NCBI GenBank assembly: GCA_028274465.1 | Contig: CM051455.1 | Coordinates: 70,600,985-70,664,984 of the forward strand | Length of the DNA stretch: 64,000 nt | Direction of reading: 5' to 3' | Origin: Plantago ovata | Taxonomy: Eukaryota > Streptophyta > Magnoliopsida > Lamiales > Plantaginaceae | The notes under the pieces: generated by a model | Databases searched by the model: none | Seen by the model: the letters and a program-made list of their open reading frames with translations, nothing else | What the model was told of the DNA's origin: nothing | Translations under genes and position numbers: made by a program | In this document: in pieces, positions 35,318 to 46,730 of the stretch | Position numbering within the stretch: the stretch's first letter is position 1 | Layout: each line of letters starts with the position of its first letter

Positions 35318-36963
35318 AGAGTCAAGCCAACGACTTTTAAACGAAGGCGCTTCTCGGGAGGCAACCCGAGGTTGTAGGTACTTGCATATAGATTAGGAGC
35401 ACGTTTAAAATTTTGTTTTGTTGATTAGACAAGGTTTTTGGGGTGATAATTTAGCAAAAGTCGAAAAAAAAAAGGATTTGGGAGCTCCAGGTCCCAAGCG
35501 AACCGCTTGGCAAGCCCAAGCGGTCCGCTTGGATTTCCAGTAAGAATTTCATTCTTACTGGAAATCCAAGCGGAGCGCTTGGCAGGTCCCAAGGCTTTCC
35601 AAGCGCTTTGCATGCATATCATCCCTAGATTAGTTGTTCCACGTTTTTGTGTGTGGAGTTTATTGCCAAGTATTTTGAACTTTTTTATTGAGTAGACTAA
35701 GTGTTTATGACCATTGATCATATGTTGCATCACTCTGCAAGTAGTTTGAGGCTTGTCTCGCTTGGTTTGTCACATTCGCATGTGCACTAGTTAAGCTTAG
35801 TAGTCTCGACATCACCTTGAGTGGTGTTTCTTCTGCTGCGGTTCACGATGGCCTCATAAAATGATGCATGTTAGAGTCTATGGTTGTAACCCGTGTAATT
35901 ATGTACGTAAGAGGCGACAAGTTCTTCACCTCGATTAGAGATTGCCAAATGCCTAGGAAGGAGGTAGTGTGAGGTGTGCGATTCCTTGTATTAAACCTAT
36001 TCTATCGAATAGGTTTGGGGAGGGGGTTGCTTCCTTATACTTGTCTTTCGTCTTTGAGTCGTTGTAAAGTTTTCTTTTCTTTTCTTTTTGTTTTGTGTCC
36101 CAACCTATTCTTTCGAATAGGTTTGGGGAGGTGTCTTTGTAAAAGAGTCTTTCCTTTTTCTTTTTCGTTTTTGTGCTCAAACCTATTCTTTCGAATAGGT
36201 TTGGGGAGGTGTTTTTGACACTTAGTAATGCTGCTTGCCCCTACATTAAAAAAAGAAAGAGAAAAAGAAAAGAAGAAGAAAAGAAAAAGAAATATAAAAA
36301 ACAAAGAGAAAAGAAAAAAAAAGGGGGAAATAAAGAATAAGACCCAAAAAGCAAAAGAAGGGTCGTTGCAAGCCAAAAAGTAGTCTAGTAAAGTGTCAAG
36401 TGTCATGTAAATATTTGTTATTGTGAAGTTATCGAGTTGTAAATTCTATCTTTCGTTTTGTGTCGCCTTTGTCCAAGGCCTGTTCTTGACCACCCTCGTC
36501 TTGCTATTCAAGAAGTGGTTGAAAGAGGCTCATTCTTGAGAGTCTGGGTAGAATAGGGGAGTGTCATCTTTCTAAGGGAACCCTCCTTCGTTTGATGAGA
36601 GCCAGTATTTGTTCGCCCTCTTTTGAGGAAAAGTCTCGCTTGGTGAACAGTAGTAAGCCCTCGGTTTCATAGGCATGGGGCAATTGTAGTATGATAACAT
36701 GCATCATTGTGTCGTCACTGACCAGGTCCAGGTAGAAGATGTTATGAGAGACTCCTTTGCTTAACAAGGTGCACATGAGAATGTGTATATTCACAATCGA
36801 GGCATTCTTCAACCTACTTGCATGTCATGCTCATTTGGTTTTGTTAATAAGCATTTGGTAGATTCAATAGATTAGTTCACTTTACTTGGCATGAGACTCC
36901 TTTTGTGTTGCATTTAGGATAGTTTGTTGCTTGAGGACAAGCAAAGGTTTGGTTTGGGGAGTT
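35318..36963 (+). mobile_element. 3' non-coding region of the gag-protease element
   Basis: Starts with a hairpin CTCGGG, loop AGGCAA, CCCGAG (35353-35370), a motif of Athila-type spacers. A cluster of CCAAGCG-type palindromes (35494-35610) includes a 32-bp-armed hairpin with a 3-nt loop (35516-35582). Three AACCTATTC/GAATAGGTT hairpins follow (35994-36015, 36102-36123, 36180-36201), each trailed by TTTGGGGAGG, then a purine tract and the polypurine tract (about 36940-36963). No coding sequence supported. Confidence 0.8.
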
Positions 36964-37471
36964 TGATGAACGTATTTTTTACGCGTTCATCTTGTCTTTT
37001 TTACCTTCTTTTGCTATCTTTTAGCCTTGTTTTTTGGTTAGTTTTATGAAATAGTGTCACGTTTATTGTTTTCTGCATTTTCAGGCACTTAGGTACGAAA
37101 TGGCGTTTTTGGAGCTAAAAACGAGCTTTTTTGATAGAAAATGGCCCCGTTGAAGTTCCTTGATCTCCACGGCTTGTTCGTGAGTGTTTGAGCATATTCG
37201 TAACCCATGCATGTGTATTTGATTTATACCACCAACCGTTTTCCAAACTTGATTACAACAATCTGATTTCTCGTTGCTTTGTTCTAAGAAAACAATTCCA
37301 TAAACTCTTGAACTCGTTGTCTGAAATAACTAGCAAAAGCCACAAACAAAGCCACGTTAGGTCCCGAGAGAACGACACTCGGGGAAAACTTGCCATTGCA
37401 CTCTAGTTTGTGTAGTGATAAGTGTTCTTTGGATTTTAAACAAATTTAATTGGTGAAAAACGACATCATCA
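36964..37471 (+). repeat. 3' LTR of the gag-protease element (short form)
   Basis: 508 bp, TGATGAACG to CATCATCA, sharing both ends with the 1.4 kb LTRs of the array but shorter. Right edge set by the GGGAT target duplication. Confidence 0.85.
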
Positions 37472-37639
37472 GGGATGTTTTCATCTTCTTCTTCCTCATC
37501 ATCATCAGTCAAAATAACCAACTCGAGATGCTTGTACAAAGCAACACTCGTTACTTCCTCTTCTTCATTGATTTTGTGGGGATCAGCCACCACGGGTACA
37601 AAAGAACCCTTGAGCATCACAACTTGTTTAGCTGGAGAG
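37472..37639 (-). pseudogene. Env-like copy C, continuation beyond the insertion
   Basis: Minus-strand text LKGSFVPVVADPHKINEEEE and LELVILTDDDEEEEDE matches copy A near 13310-13450 and resumes copy C after the element at 31873-37471. An Athila-like LTR begins at 37640. Confidence 0.75.
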
Positions 37640-38921
37640 TGATGAACGCGGGATTGTCAGTTCCAGATCAATCAAATTAATTTGTTATTTAGCCGTAGTG
37701 TAGCAGTAGAATGACCTCGAGTGTCGTTCTCTAAGGACTATAACTAGCTTTATCAAATTTAATTTAGAATATAAAAACAGCAGACGGAATAGCAAAGGTT
37801 TTTCTAACAGATAATGGAGATTGGTGATTGTATGGTCCTTCAAAGCATAACGGGTTAATAATCATGCGTAAATTCCTCGGTTTTGCATGGAGATCTTTGA
37901 TCAATCAATTGTCATGTTGCAATCATTAAACAATACGAAGATATAGATACTGACAGGTCAACACTATTGTCCAATTGTGTTCCGTAATTATTCAACACTA
38001 CGAAGATATAGATATGCATAGGTCGAAGAGAGTCCAATTGTGCATAATAATTAATCAACATACGAAGATATAGGCTGCGCCTGATCAACGAAATAAAGCA
38101 ATAACACGAAGTATAATGCGCGATATAGCCATTAGCATGATTATCAACCCTTCGCTAAGAATTCACATACTACCACCAACGATAAGTTTAGCTACTCATA
38201 GTTGTCATGCAATCAACAGAAATCATAGAAGAAAACATGTTGAAAGATATATAAAAATAAGTATAAAAACTGTAAGATACAATGTTACCGAAGGTTGTCA
38301 GTCTCCGAAGAATCGCGATCTTACAAACTCCAAACTGCTATGAAAAAGTGTCTCCTAAGCTATGAACCCCAAGAACAGGCTCTGGGAAGTTCCTACCTAA
38401 AACTACAGAGAAAGGTGAGAGAATAGGTATTGAAAAGTATGAATTTCGGAGAAAAACTGAGCAACTATATATAGGCTTCGAATTTGTGTGGGGCGAAGGG
38501 CCCCACACACCGGGCAATTCGCCTGGTGTGGGGCGATTCGCCCCACGTCCCGGGTGATTCTCCAGGGAGTAAAATTCGTGGAATTCCGCATTTTCGACGC
38601 GTTTTTGGATTTCTTCCCCTTTTCGGACTCGGTTTCTGACTTCTAGTGGCCTTCTAACCTCCAGATTCGACCCCTAGACTTCAAATCCTTTCCGGAAACC
38701 TTCAGATACTCCAAATAGGCTTCTGGAACACCAATTCCTTGTCAACTTCAATATAATTGCCCGAAAATACTCGTTTTTCAACCAAAACCTGTAAAATAAA
38801 AACTAAAGGGAAACGTGACACTATTCTAATAAAATATACTCAAATATAGCTAAATTAACATAGAGGATACCAAAAATAGGTGAAAAAGACTCAAATGAAA
38901 GTGTAAAATACACATTCATCA
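37640..38921 (-). repeat. Athila-like 3' LTR (minus strand)
   Basis: 1282 bp, TGATGAACGCGGG to ACATTCATCA. Palindrome cluster near 38489-38573 with GGGGCGATTCGCCCC, TATA-like CTATATATAG at 38465-38474. The adjoining 3' region and polypurine tract at 38922 show it is a 3' LTR of a minus-strand element. Confidence 0.85.
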
Positions 38922-40430
38922 AACTCCCCAAACCGAACCTCAAGCAACTAAGCTAGACTCTAATGCAAAAAACAATGCAACACATGAAATGGAGTCTCAT
39001 GCCAAATAAAATGAACTAATCTACTGAATCTATCAAAAAACATATGAACAAAAACCATATAAATCAAAGCATGAATATAGGTTGATGAATACCTCGATTG
39101 ACTTATACACATCCACATAAGCACTTATGTCAAGGCAAGATAGTCCCTCGTAAGATTCTCTACCTAGACCTAGTCAGTGACGACGTAATGAAGCATGCTA
39201 AGATACGAATGGTTGTCCCGTGCCTATGAAACTGAGGACTTACTGCTGTTCACCAAGTTTAAGACTTTCCCTCAAAGAGGTCGAACCAGTACTGGCTCTA
39301 ATCAAACGAAGGAGGGTTCCCTATAAAAGATAACACTCCCCTATTCTACCCATCTCTCAAGTAAAGTCTTAAATTATTCACCACTTCCTGAATGGCAGGA
39401 CGAGGGTGGTCTAGAACAGATGAAACTCAAAAACAAAAGACAAAAAATATAAAATTACAACACGATTACGAACATTAAAAGAATTGGAAAATGAGACACA
39501 ACACTTTGCTAAAATGCTATTTGGCTTTTTTTGGACGCTTCTTTGCTCTTTTGGGGTCTTTTGTCTTTTTTTCTTTTCCAGTTTCTTTTAACCTTTTCTT
39601 TTTTTTCCTGGAATTTTTCTTTTCTTTTTTCGATTTTTTAGCCAGCAGTAGCATAAAAAAAAGAGAAACAAAATGACTCACAACGACTTCCCCAAACCTA
39701 TTCGAAAGAATAGGTTGGAGTAAAAAATTTACGTAGAAGGAAAAATAAACTCACGATACGGAAAGGAAAAATGAAAAACAAGTCTATGATGGTGCAACCC
39801 CTCCCCAAACCTATTCGGAAGAATAGGTTATAAAAAAAGGATCACACAACCTCACACTACCTCCTTCCTAGGCATTTATCAATCTCAAAGCATGGTGAAG
39901 ACTTGTTGCCTCTTAGGTTCATAATTACTCGGGAAACCAACCATAAGACCCTAACATGCATCATCCTATTATGAAGGCCTTCGTGAACCGCAGTAGAGAA
40001 AACACCACTAGGTGATGTCGAGACTACCAAGCTTAACTAAGTGCAATACATAAATGTGACAAGCCCAGCGAGAAAAACCTCAAACAAATTCATAGAGATG
40101 AAGCATATGATTAAAGGCATAGTAAGTTGATCTACCCAATAAAAAAGTTCAAAGACTTCGGCAATAAACTCCACATAAAACATGCAAGACTATCCTAGGA
40201 TGAATGTAGTGAATGCAACCTAAAAAATCTAAGAAAGCAGTAAACGTGCAAATGCAAATGCAGACGGATAAAACATGCGAGGTACTATACTCAGCCTACC
40301 AATGTCAAGTTCCAAACTAACAATACTACATCACTTAAATCCTATCCCCCCTCATGAAATTAACACTAGTCCCTAGCAGTAAGAAAATGAGGAAATAAGA
40401 TGTGATACTAGATGTTACCCCATGGTTTGG
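38922..40430 (-). mobile_element. Athila-like 3' non-coding region
   Basis: Standard blocks of the family with hairpins at 39695-39716 (loop TTTC in sense) and 39808-39829 (loop TTCC), and the poly-pyrimidine tract near 39510-39640. It ends near the TTTGGCCTCGGTCGG block shared with 48220-48240, where the gag frames of the array end. No gene supported. Confidence 0.75.
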
Positions 40431-41311
40431 CCTCGGTCGGCTGAGGACGCTGCTTGTGAGTTATTGGGACTGCTCTGGGAGCCTTATAGGGTGTCATCAG
40501 GTCTTCTGGTAGGTGCGGTAGTTCCAGTTACAGGCTAGATAGGAACAACTCCTCCATTAGTATCATCATTGCCCGTATGGCCTTCATTGTCACTACTGTC
40601 ACGCACATCCTCACCAGTAGAGTTGCAGTGTCGAGTAGAATCCTCAAGATTAGACGCCGCTGTTATGGAATCCTCCATCCTGTAGCCCTCCAATAGGTTG
40701 TGAACTGTTGAAGGGGAAAGAGCAGTGGTATCAGGACCTCCCCTCCAGCGTTTTACACCCCGAGGAGGTTCCAATAAGCTGCTCGGATACTCAGAAGTCT
40801 TCTACCATTTTTTCCAATGTCGACCACATTCTCTACGGTTGATCCGACCGATGTCTATATGATGCTCCCTTTAGAGGCAGGCAAGGGGCACCCCAACGAG
40901 GGGCTGGGCACCCATGTCATTATGTTTTGGAACCAGGCTAGCGCTTCGGAACCTTCTAGCAAAAGCGAACTCAGGATTGAATCCGTCGCGGCAAGATTGT
41001 CCCGGTGCCTTCCAGTTCACTCGAACTTCGCAGTCCTTGTGATGGATTGCTCACGTAATAATGGTATATGTCCTTTCGGTGGTGCATGAATAGGCATAGG
41101 AGTCCTTACTCCAGGTGTACTCTAGCTCCTCTTCTTGGATAATCCACGACGTTGTTGCAAGACCCCGTGGCTCGAACGCACATCTAACGAGGTCACTCTT
41201 ATTGACATGGTTATAATCGATACCCCTCCAATACTTCATAGTAATCATACGGGAATGCTCCTTTCCCTTGGCATGGTTCCTACAAACAACAGCTAGTACC
41301 TCGTATGACAC
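40431..41311 (-). pseudogene. Unrecognised coding-like remnant in an Athila-like interior
   Basis: Sits where Pol or an additional frame would be expected between protease (42291-43526) and the 3' region. Two open stretches on the minus strand, 41051-41311 (MSYEVLAVVCRNHAKGKEHS, Trp and Cys scattered, protein-like composition) and 40535-40774 (ending in a Ser/Asp/Gly/Asn-rich tail), match nothing I recognise. No reverse transcriptase, RNase H or integrase motif is seen. They could be a degraded extra frame, captured sequence, or chance. Broken if ever a gene. Confidence 0.3.
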
Positions 41312-42290
41312 AAAATTGACTCATGCATATGCTAATGTAAGAACGTTATGTGATAAAATCAATAATCGAGCTCCCCAAACCTTTTATGTCTAGTCTAGCT
41401 TCTTCATCATGCAACATACCAATGTAACTACTACATGCAATACATCACATTATTCTCTTGCTAGACAACCAATAACCTAGATAACAATGCTCAATTCATA
41501 CCATAGTAGCGAAAAATTCTAGCATCATAAATACTCATACTCAACAATTAAGCATTCTATCATCAAATCCATCATCATTACATCAATAAACACAATCATA
41601 AGCAAGAAATCAAAGATAAAGATACATTGCATAACAAGATATATCATCTAGTAGCAAAATTCCCAAATCAACAACCCAAGCATAATTAAGCATGCAATTG
41701 ATAGTAAATAATGCTTCTAATCACACAAACAACCTACCCATGCATCATATAAGCATAATTGAAGCTCAAATTAGAAAACCCCCAAATTTGAAAATTAGGG
41801 TTCATAAGAAGATACCTCAGATCTGAACGACTAATGCACTAGGGTGAAATCTGTTCGGATGAAAAGAAAGATCATGTAATAGGCTTCGATTGAATCTATA
41901 GAATACTAAATTTGGTGAAGAAATGAAGAAGTTATGAGGTTTTGAAGGTAAAATCGCGATTTTCGGTTTTTGGGGAGGAGGAATGATGAAGATATGAAGA
42001 AAATGAGCTAAAGAAGAGTAATCCGCGTTTTTAATCGTCAGAAGTCGTGGGGCGAATCGCCCCTGGTGTGGGGCGAGTCGCCCCATACGGGGCGATTCGC
42101 CCCCCACTCCCTAATGCGGGGAGACGAAATCTTCGACGGAAAACGCGGTTTTTAATCCCCAAAACCAATTTTCTCATAAAACCACTTGAAAAATCTCACT
42201 CAAACATAAGCATATACGACAGAGACATGAACAAATTCACATATGAAAAGCAAATTGTTCAAGAATGAATGCATGCAATAAAGCGATAAA
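41312..42290 (-). other. Internal spacer with GC palindrome cluster
   Basis: AT-rich, no gene seen from 41312 to about 42040. At 42050-42105 lie three palindromes (GGGGCGAATCGCCCC type), the same type as in this element's own LTR at 38489-38573. Confidence 0.5.
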
Positions 42291-43526
42291 AACTCCAGGT
42301 TGCCTCCCGGATAGCGCCATTGTTTAAAGTCTTTGACTCGACTCCTGTCCGCGCCTAGCTCTTCTTTTTGCGGGTATTGGGCTTCCCCTTCATTGGTCTC
42401 CTCTTCATGCCACGAACCTGTGAATAAGAAAGAACATAGGCTGCAAGACCACAGTAGTGAGTAGTGTAAGAAATATCAGGCGGATCAGGTGGATCAGATA
42501 TGGCTTGCAACACGTGTTGCTTGCCATCCACTTCAATAGTGCAAGTTCTTTGGTAGATGTCCATCACGGAGCGTAGCTTAGTCAAGAACGTTCGCCCCAA
42601 GAGAATGACATCCCCCGTCCCAGGTGCAGACATTGGCATAACTACAAAATTGGTGTATACAGAAGCTTAACCAATCTTGACCAACATATTTTTTACAACG
42701 CCTTCGGGTCTCACAAAGGATCCATCCGCCAGTTGCACAATAGCCCTATGCTCACATAGTTTTCCAAGGCTACTCTTCTCAAACACATTCAAACGGAGCA
42801 CGTTAGAGTAGCATCACGTGTCTAGTGTGGCACGGACATCTTCAAGTTCCCCCATCCCGACCTTAACATCGAAACTTTTAGGGAGTGGCTCGGGATCCTC
42901 TTGCTCCTCATCACTCTTGTCAGAACTATGGTTCTTCTCTTCTTCCTTAGCCTGTGGGAGTACTTCCCTCTTGCAACACTCGCACATAGTAACTTTTTTG
43001 ATGGTGATTTCATCAGGTAGATCACCAGCCAATGTAATGGAGTTCGACTTCTCAGTGTTGCTAGGCAGCTTGCCTTGCTCCCTACTTGCTCCTCGGTCGA
43101 TCAACTCTTGCATCCTTTGGTGGGCAAGCCTAGTGCTCTCTTGCAACCTATCAAGTCTCAATCTAGTCTTCTCAGAATCTTCTTCATAACGTTTGAGAAA
43201 ACTTTGGGTGTCATCAACCATCTTTTGCAAGTTCTCCATCAGTTGAGCCGACTTCGACTTCGGTGGCTCTTTCGGAGCGGGGTTTTCGCAGTGATCATTA
43301 CCATAGTTTAGCATACTACGGTCTTGGTTAGGGCCATAAGTTTGATTAGCCGGTACATATCCTTGATTATTTCGGAACCCTCTTCTCCAAAATCCACCTC
43401 GAGGATTCCTACTGTCTTGTCCGTAGCTAGCTTCCTGAGTACCAAACTCCGTAGCAAAGGCTTCCTCTTCGCCTCCTCGATCCCAGTTGTCATCATCATA
43501 TGCAAGCTCCGATCTACACATATGAG
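42291..43526 (-). pseudogene. Athila-like Gag C-terminus and protease (minus strand)
   Basis: Homologous to 34146-35317. Minus-strand reading gives the Gly/Asn/Arg-rich tail of Gag, a charged helical segment (MENLQKMVDDTQSFLKRYEE), the Athila block RGASREQGKLPSNTEKS, an acidic linker, the protease start near VGMGELEDVRATLDT, and after a broken stretch the protease C-terminus (VILLGRTFLTKLRSVMDIYQ). A GGGAGGCAACC-type motif (42296-42311) follows the coding end, as in the plus-strand relative. Broken by one or a few changes, and interrupted at 43527 by the array. Confidence 0.75.
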
Positions 43527-44744
43527 TGATGAACGCGGGTTTGTCGGGTCCCGATTCAACAAATAAATTTGTTATTAAGCCAAAGGCAATCCACAACTAC
43601 AACGAAAACCGTAGTGTAGTAGTAGTATGACTCGAGTGTCGTTCTCTCAGGACTATAACTAGCTTTATCTATTTAACTAGAGAATATAAAAACAGCAGAC
43701 GTAATAGCAAAGGTTTTCCTAACAGATCATGGAGATTGGTGATAGTATGATCCTTCAAAGCATAACGGGTCGATAATCATGCGTAAATTCCTCGGTCTTG
43801 CATGGAGATCTTTGATCAATCTAATGTCCTGTTGCAATTATTAGGCACTACGAAGATAAAGGTACTGACAAGTCAAGCTCTATTGTCCAATTGTGTTCCG
43901 TAATTATTCAACATTACGAAGATAAACGTGCGCATAGGTCGACGAGGGTCCAATTATGCATAATAATTAATACAACATACGAGAATTTAGGCTGAGCCTG
44001 ATCAACGAAATAAAGCAATAACACGGAGTATAACGCGCGATATAGCAATTAGCATGATTATCTTCCCTTCGCTAAGAATTCACATACTACCACCAACGAT
44101 AAGTTTAGCTACTCATAATAGGCATGCAATCAACAGAAATCATAGAAGAAAACATGTTGAAAGATATAAAAAATAAGTAGAATAAACTGTAAGATACAAT
44201 GTTACCGAAGGTTGTCAATCTCCGAAGAATTGCGATCCTACAAGCTCCAATCTGCTATGAAAAAGTGTCCCCTAAGATACGAACCCCCAGAACAGGCTCT
44301 GGGAAGTCCCTACCTAAAACTACAGAGAAAGGTGACAAATAAGAGCAACTATATATAGGCTACGAATAAGTGTGGGGCGGTTCGCCCGGGAGTATTTTTC
44401 GCGGAATTCCGCGTTTTCGACGCGTTTTTGGATTTCTTCCCCTTTTCGGACTCGGTTTCTGACTTCTAGTGGCCTTCTAACCTCCAGATTCGACCCCTAG
44501 ACTCCAAATCCTATCCGGAAACCTTCAGATACTCCAAATAGGCTTCTGGAACACCAATTCCTTGTCAACTTCAATATAATTGCCCGGAAATCCTCGATTT
44601 TCAACCAAAACATGTAAAATAAAAACTAAAGGGAAACGTGACACTATTCTAATAAAATGCACTAAAATATAGCTAAATTAACATAGAGGATAGCTAAAAT
44701 AGGTGAAAAAGACTCAAATGAAAGTGTAAAATACACATTCATCA
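43527..44744 (-). repeat. Array LTR B0
   Basis: 1218 bp, TGATGAACGCGGG to ACATTCATCA. One GGGGCGGTTCGCCC palindrome near 44372-44387 and TATA-like CTATATATAG at 44349-44358. Confidence 0.85.
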
Positions 44745-45755
44745 AACTCCCCAAACCGAACCTTTGCTTGTCCTAAAGCAACTAAGCTAGACTCTAATGC
44801 AAAAAACAATGCAAGACACAAAATGGAGTCTCATGCCAAATAAAATGAACTAATCTACTGAATCTATCAGAAAACATATGAACAAAAACCATATAAATCA
44901 AAGCATGAATATAGGTTGAAGAATACATCGATTGACTTATACACATCCACATAAGCACTTATGTCAAGACAAGATAGTCTCTCGTAACATTCTCTACCTG
45001 GACCTAGTCAGTGACGACGTAATGAAGCATGCTAAGATACGAATGGTTGTCCCGTGCCTATGAAACTGAGGACTTACTGTTGTTCACCAAGTTTAAGACT
45101 TTCCCTCAAAGAGGTCGAACCAGTACTGGCTCTCATCAAACGAAAGAGGGTTCCCTATAAAAGATAACACTCCCCTATTCTACCCATCTCTAAAGCAAAC
45201 TCTTAAGCTATTCACCACTTCCTGAATGGCAGGACGAGGGTGGTCTAGAACAGATGACACTCAAAAATAAAAGACAAAAAATAGAAAATTACAACACGAT
45301 TACGAACATTACAAGAATTGGAAAATGAGACACAACACTTTGCTAAACTGCTATTTGGCTTTCTCTTTTTTTTGACCCTTTTTTGCTTTTTTGGGGTCTT
45401 TTTCTTTTTTTTTTCTTTTTTTCTTTCCAGTTTCTTTTTTTTTCTTTTCTTTCTTTTTTCCGGGAATTTTTCTTACTTTTTTTTTGATTTTCTTTTTTTT
45501 CAGCCAGCAGTAGCATAACGAAAAAGAAACAAAATGACTCACACGACTTCCCCAAACCTATTCGAAAGAATAGGTTGGAGTACAAAATTTACGGAAAAGG
45601 AAAAATAAGCTCACAATACGGAAACGAAAAACAAAAAACAAGTCTAATGATAGCGTAACCCCCTCCCCAAACCTATTCGGAAGAATAGGTTATAAGCAAA
45701 GGATCACACAACCTCACACTACCTCCTTCCTAGGCATTTAGCAATCTCAAAGCAT
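44745..45755 (-). repeat. Array 3' non-coding region, partial copy
   Basis: Polypurine tract, conserved blocks, poly-pyrimidine tract near 45355-45500, hairpins at 45555-45576 and 45670-45691. Incomplete compared with the other copies; joins the LTR at 45756. Confidence 0.8.
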
Positions 45756-46730
45756 AACGGGTCGATAATCATGCGTAAATTCCTCGGTCTTGCATGGAGA
45801 TCTTTGATCAATCTAATGTCCTGTTGCAATTATTAAGCATTACGAAGATAAAGGTACTGACAAGTCAAGCTCTATTGTCCAATTGTGTTCCGTAATTATT
45901 CAACACTACGAAGATAAACATGCGCATAGGTCGACGAGGGTCCAATTGTGCATAATAATTAATACAACATACGAGAATTTAGGCTGAGCCTGATCAACGA
46001 AATAAAGCAATAACGCGGAGTACAATGCGCGATATAGCCATTAGCATGATTATCTTCCCTTCGCTAAGAAATCATAGAAGAAAACATGTTGAAAGATATA
46101 AAAAATAAGTAGAATAAACTGTAAGATACAATGTTACCGAAGGTTGTTAATCTCCGAAGAATTGCGATCCTACAAGCTCCAATCTGCTATGAAAAAGTGT
46201 CCCCTAAGCTACGAACCCCCAGAACAGACTCTGGGACGTCCCTACCTAAAACTACAGAGAAAGGTGAGAAAGTTGGTCTGGAAAAGTATGAATTTCAGAG
46301 AAAATATGAGCAACTATATATAGGCTACGAATAAGTGTGGGGCGGTTCGCCCCACACACCGGGCGGTTCGCCCAGGAGTATTTTTCGCGGAATTCCGCAT
46401 TTTCGACGCGTTTTTGGATTTCTTCCCCTTTTCGGACTAGGTTTCTGACTTCTAGTGGCCTTCTAACCTCCAGATTCGACCCCTAGACTCCAAATCCTAT
46501 CCGGAAACCTTCAGATACTCCAAATAGGCTTCTGGAACACTAATTCCTTGTCAACTTCAATATAATTGCCTGGAAATCCTCGATTTTCAACCAAAACCTG
46601 TAAAATAAAAACTAAAGGGAAACTTGACACTATTCTAATAAAATGCACTAAAATATAGCTAAATTAACATAGAGGATAGCTAAAATAGGTGAAAAAGACT
46701 CAAATGAAAGTGTAAAATACACATTCATCA
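45756..46730 (-). repeat. Array LTR B1 (incomplete)
   Basis: Matches LTR B2 except that one edge is missing. Two palindromes near 46338-46372 and TATA-like CTATATATAG at 46314-46323. Confidence 0.8.

Larger units (their letters stand above)
31873..37471 (+). mobile_element. Gag-protease Athila-like element, apparently without RT or integrase
   Basis: A 5.6 kb insertion in env-like copy C, bounded by TGATGAACG and CATCATCA with a perfect 5-bp target duplication GGGAT (31868-31872 and 37472-37476). Order: short 5' LTR, gag, protease, long 3' non-coding region, polypurine tract, 3' LTR. No reverse transcriptase or integrase motif is visible, so it looks non-autonomous. The two LTRs are of reduced length; over the 178 bp they share I count about seven differences. 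It hosts a solo LTR at 32831-34145. Confidence 0.85.

Noticed and set aside
40817-41089. Possible plus-strand host gene at 40817-41089
   Set aside because: Short, no homologous motif, inside an Athila-like interior; kept only as unexplained sequence.
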